DNA from: Bacillota bacterium
GTDB taxonomy: Bacteria > Bacillota > Clostridia > Tissierellales > Peptoniphilaceae
DNA length: 7,915 bases
Assembly (NCBI GenBank): GCA_023393715.1
Contig: JAEXCD010000036.1
Span: 1 to 7,915 of the forward strand
Reading direction: 5' to 3'
In this document: positions 5,870 through 7,915 of the stretch, in pieces
How positions within the stretch are numbered: the first letter of the stretch is position 1
Layout of the letters: the number at the start of each line of letters is the position of its first letter
Notes under the pieces: generated by a model
What the model was told of the DNA's origin: nothing
The model's input: the letters and a program-made list of their open reading frames with translations, nothing else
Database searches by the model: none
Position numbers and translations under genes: made by a program

Positions 5870-6574
5870 ATGATACACAAGCAAAGGAAAAACAGGTACC
5901 TTACATGGTACGATCTTCTCATTCTTACGGTGATCCTGCTGGGAGAGGGAATTTATACCTCTACCGTGCTGTATCTTTCTCTTTTGCAGGGGGCGACCAC
6001 CATTGGCAGTAATCTTGTGTTTTCCGTGGCGGATAACTACGGGGCGTTTGCCAAACAGGCGGGCTTTTTGCTGCTCGCATTGCTGTATCTGTGGCTGCGC
6101 CGCTTTGATTTCAAGAGGTGGCCAATTCGTTTTCATTGGAAAGCGCTCGTTTACGGCGGTCTGATTTTCCTTGCGGCGGCGCTTCTCAATGACCTCTACT
6201 ACATGCTCGCCGCTCCGCTGGCGGCATCGCTCCCGTTTCCGGGGCCGTTCGGCGCCTTCTTCGGCAATGAAACGGTCTCCACCGTCATTTATGCCATGCT
6301 CAACGGTGTGTATGAAGAGCTGTATTTCCTCGGTATCTGTCTTTCGGTAAAGAAGGAGCACCTGAAGTGGGTCGTCCCGCTCTCCCTTTTGATCCGGGTC
6401 AGCTTCCACACATATCAGGGGCTGCTTTCCGCGGTGGGAATCGGAGTGCTGTTCGGCGGCTTCCTCTACCTGCTTTACCGCCGGTCAAAGGAGAAGAACC
6501 TGCTGCCCTTTTTTATCGCGCACGCGACAGCGGATGTGCTCGGTCTTGGCATACTCTCGTATTTTTGGCTGTAA
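5870..6574 (+). CDS. CPBP (CAAX protease / bacteriocin-processing) family membrane protein
   Basis: A 234-residue multi-pass membrane protein of the CPBP family of intramembrane metalloproteases (Rce1-like). About six to seven hydrophobic segments are visible, roughly at residues 15-40, 64-77, 92-117, 136-158, 167-203 and 211-234. Family motifs are YEELYFLG (148-155), SFHTYQG (178-184) and FIAHATAD (215-222). They supply the expected Glu149, Glu150, His180, His218 and Asp222. In motif one the usual Arg (EExxFRG) is Leu154, encoded by CTC. The frame extends 22 codons upstream to 5804, overlapping etfA, so the start is uncertain; 5870 is preferred because the charged IHKQRKNR then precedes the first membrane segment. 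The gene follows etfA on the same strand with a 43-base gap and may be co-transcribed, but nothing ties it functionally to electron transfer. Substrate unknown; relatives process prenylated or bacteriocin peptides. Confidence 0.8.
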   Translation: MIHKQRKNRYLTWYDLLILTVILLGEGIYTSTVLYLSLLQGATTIGSNLVFSVADNYGAFAKQAGFLLLALLYLWLRRFDFKRWPIRFHWKALVYGGLIFLAAALLNDLYYMLAAPLAASLPFPGPFGAFFGNETVSTVIYAMLNGVYEELYFLGICLSVKKEHLKWVVPLSLLIRVSFHTYQGLLSAVGIGVLFGGFLYLLYRRSKEKNLLPFFIAHATADVLGLGILSYFWL

Positions 6575-6751
6575 CAGGCGCTTTGGCGGCGGGGGATATC
6601 ATGCGGATGTGAAAACAGCCCGCGTTTTGTTGGCAAAGAGTACGGAAAATCAATGCTGCGGGGATGGCAAAGGGGCTGTGCCGAATGATGATCTCATTCG
6701 GACACAGCCCCTTATTGGTTAATGTGCGATTATTCGCTTTTCGGCGTGGTC
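6575..6751. other. Intergenic region between convergent genes
   Basis: 177 bases without a gene. The left part (6575-6669) shows only a weak AAAAC/GTTTT inverted repeat at 6612-6628. The right part is dominated by the large stem-loop at 6670-6713. Confidence 0.6.
6670..6713. terminator. Strong bidirectional terminator stem-loop
   Basis: The outer arms AAGGGGCTGTG (6670-6680) and CACAGCCCCTT (6703-6713) pair perfectly over 11 bases. The inner arms CCGAATGA (6681-6688) and TCATTCGG (6694-6701) pair over eight. The loop is TGATC, and A6702 is the only bulge. It lies 95 bases after the CPBP gene and 38 bases after the stop of the convergent enoate reductase. The T-tracts are short on both strands (CTTATTGGTT on plus, CTTTGCC on minus), but the 19-pair GC-rich stem makes termination from both directions likely. 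Stems beginning AAGGGGCTGTG are a common terminator type in Firmicutes. Confidence 0.85.
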
Positions 6752-7915
6752 TTATTTGCCCAACGCAAAGTTTGAAGCGGTCTGTCCGGCTGTTCGGCCA
6801 AAGACGTGGATATCGACCAGCGCGTTTCCGCCGAGACGGTTTGCGCCATGAATTCCGCCGGTGACTTCGCCCGCGGCGAAGAGACCCGGGATGACCGCGC
6901 CCTCGAGATTCAATACCTCACAGGACTTGTTGATTTCCAATCCGCCCATGGTGTGGTGTACGGTCGGAACGCGCTTGGAGGCAAAGAACGGCGGCGTCGT
7001 CAGCGGCTTGCCGAAGAGCGTGCGGCCAAATTCGGGGTCATTCCCCGCTTCAACGTAGCTGTTGAAGTTGTCGTGCGTCTCTTTGAGGACGGCGGGATCG
7101 ACGCCGATTTGCGCCGCCAGATCTTCAATGGTATCTGCCTTGAAGATTTCGCCGTTTTTGACCAGCTCTTCTACGTTGTCGCCCCAGATATTGATGCCGT
7201 CTTCCTTGTAGTCCAGCGTGTTATCCGCCGAGGTGATGACATAGCTCATGGAATCGGTCTGCGCGATCAGCGCCGCGGTCATGACGTCGCGGCGGCCATC
7301 CTCTGCCATGAAGCGCTTGCCTTCCTGGTTGATCTGGTAATAATACTCGACGCCGGCACCGCCCATCCATCCGTTCAGTGCGCCGGTCTTGGCGTTTCCG
7401 AGCGGGAGGGACTGAATGTATTCCATACCGACGAGGTTTGCACCGGCGGACAGACCGAGGACGATACCGTCACCCTGAATGGAGGGAGCGTTCGTCGTCG
7501 GCAGCTTGTCGTTGAGCGCCGGCACATACTGCTGACGCATTTCCTTGTTTCCGGCAAATCCGCCCGTTGCCAGAACGACGCTCTTCGCCTTGATGGTCAG
7601 CGGCGCGCCGTCGAGGGTGCCTTTTACGCCGCATACGGCGCCGTTTTCAAGGATGAGCTCTTTTGCAGGAGCATTGTACAGGATTTCGACGCCGAGCTTT
7701 TCGGCGGTTGCCTTACCGGCGGCAATGTAATCCGCACCCGCGGCATTCTGCGGCAGGTGTGCACGAGGCCACAGACCGCCCGGAACCGTGGTGATGGCAT
7801 CTTTCCATACGACGCCGTTTTCCGCCATCCATTCCGAGGTCGGCAGAGATTCATCGACCAGCTTTTCGATCAGGGTCAGGTTTCCGACGTAGTCGCCGCC
7901 GTCATAGGTCTGTAA
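6752..7915 (-). CDS. Flavocytochrome-c-type FAD enoate reductase (fumarate/urocanate reductase-like), 5' end outside window
   Basis: The last 387 residues of a flavoprotein whose start lies beyond the window; the frame is open to base 7915. The family reduces the C=C bond of an unsaturated free acid with a two-electron FAD hydride transfer. Numbered from the window edge, features are GGDYVGN (near 6-12), the FAD-binding LATGGFAGN (115-123), GKRFMAEDGRRD (199-210) with the proton-donor-type Arg209, HHTMGG (320-325), LFAAGEVTGGIHGANRLGGNAL (345-366) with the substrate-binding-type Arg360, and a C-terminal FGRTAGQ. The N-terminal FAD Rossmann motif and any FMN-binding domain would be upstream and cannot be seen. 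One active-site position differs: where fumarate reductases have His (QxHP) this protein has IQSLPLG, with Leu170. The substrate is therefore probably not fumarate. It is convergent with the etf operon and not part of it. Confidence 0.92.
   Translation of the reverse strand, partial: LQTYDGGDYVGNLTLIEKLVDESLPTSEWMAENGVVWKDAITTVPGGLWPRAHLPQNAAGADYIAAGKATAEKLGVEILYNAPAKELILENGAVCGVKGTLDGAPLTIKAKSVVLATGGFAGNKEMRQQYVPALNDKLPTTNAPSIQGDGIVLGLSAGANLVGMEYIQSLPLGNAKTGALNGWMGGAGVEYYYQINQEGKRFMAEDGRRDVMTAALIAQTDSMSYVITSADNTLDYKEDGINIWGDNVEELVKNGEIFKADTIEDLAAQIGVDPAVLKETHDNFNSYVEAGNDPEFGRTLFGKPLTTPPFFASKRVPTVHHTMGGLEINKSCEVLNLEGAVIPGLFAAGEVTGGIHGANRLGGNALVDIHVFGRTAGQTASNFALGK

Noticed and set aside
6806..7915. 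Long open frame of 369 codons on the plus strand at the right end
   Set aside because: It is the antisense of a clearly conserved flavoprotein; the product is low in recognisable motifs and the frame is open only because of the codon bias of the real gene.

Overview
The window looks like chromosome from an anaerobic, Gram-positive-type bacterium of the Firmicutes (Clostridia-like). This is an inference from four things: strong AGGAGG-type ribosome binding sites, a D-aspartate-ligase-like ATP-grasp enzyme, an acyl-CoA dehydrogenase followed by etfB and etfA, and a soluble flavocytochrome-c-type enoate reductase of the kind common in fermenting or amino-acid-respiring anaerobes. No rRNA, tRNA, CRISPR array, transposase or phage gene is visible.

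Layout. Bases 1-112 hold the end of an unrecognised gene whose stop codon is fused to the ribosome binding site of an ATP-grasp ligase (122-1324, +) resembling D-aspartate ligase. A stem-loop (1343-1380) separates it from a convergent aldo/keto reductase (1386-2240, -). An AT-rich divergent intergenic region of 442 bases (2241-2682) with overlapping palindromes follows. Next comes a probable electron-transfer operon on the + strand: acyl-CoA dehydrogenase (2683-3831), a GC-rich gap of 169 bases, etfB (4001-4786), etfA (4783-5826, overlapping etfB by ATGA), and a CPBP/CAAX-type membrane protein (about 5870-6574). A strong stem-loop (6670-6713) closes this block and also ends a convergent, 5'-truncated flavoprotein enoate reductase (6752-7915, -).

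How the genes work together. The acyl-CoA dehydrogenase and EtfBA should exchange electrons: the dehydrogenase interconverts an acyl-CoA and its 2,3-enoyl-CoA, and EtfBA carries the electrons, possibly with NADH-driven bifurcation. No thiolase, crotonase or 3-hydroxyacyl-CoA dehydrogenase is present, so the substrate cannot be read from context. The flavoprotein on the other strand would be a second system reducing C=C bonds, acting on a free acid rather than a CoA ester. The locus therefore looks like a neighbourhood of reductive electron sinks.

The most notable feature is the EtfBA pair. The FAD domain of EtfA is clearly recognisable, but several residues near the flavin are changed. EtfB is strongly diverged and has lost the usual nucleotide-loop sequence. 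The flavoprotein and the CPBP protein also each lack one residue that is normally conserved in their families. I do not see a wholly new system; these are unusual variants of known families.
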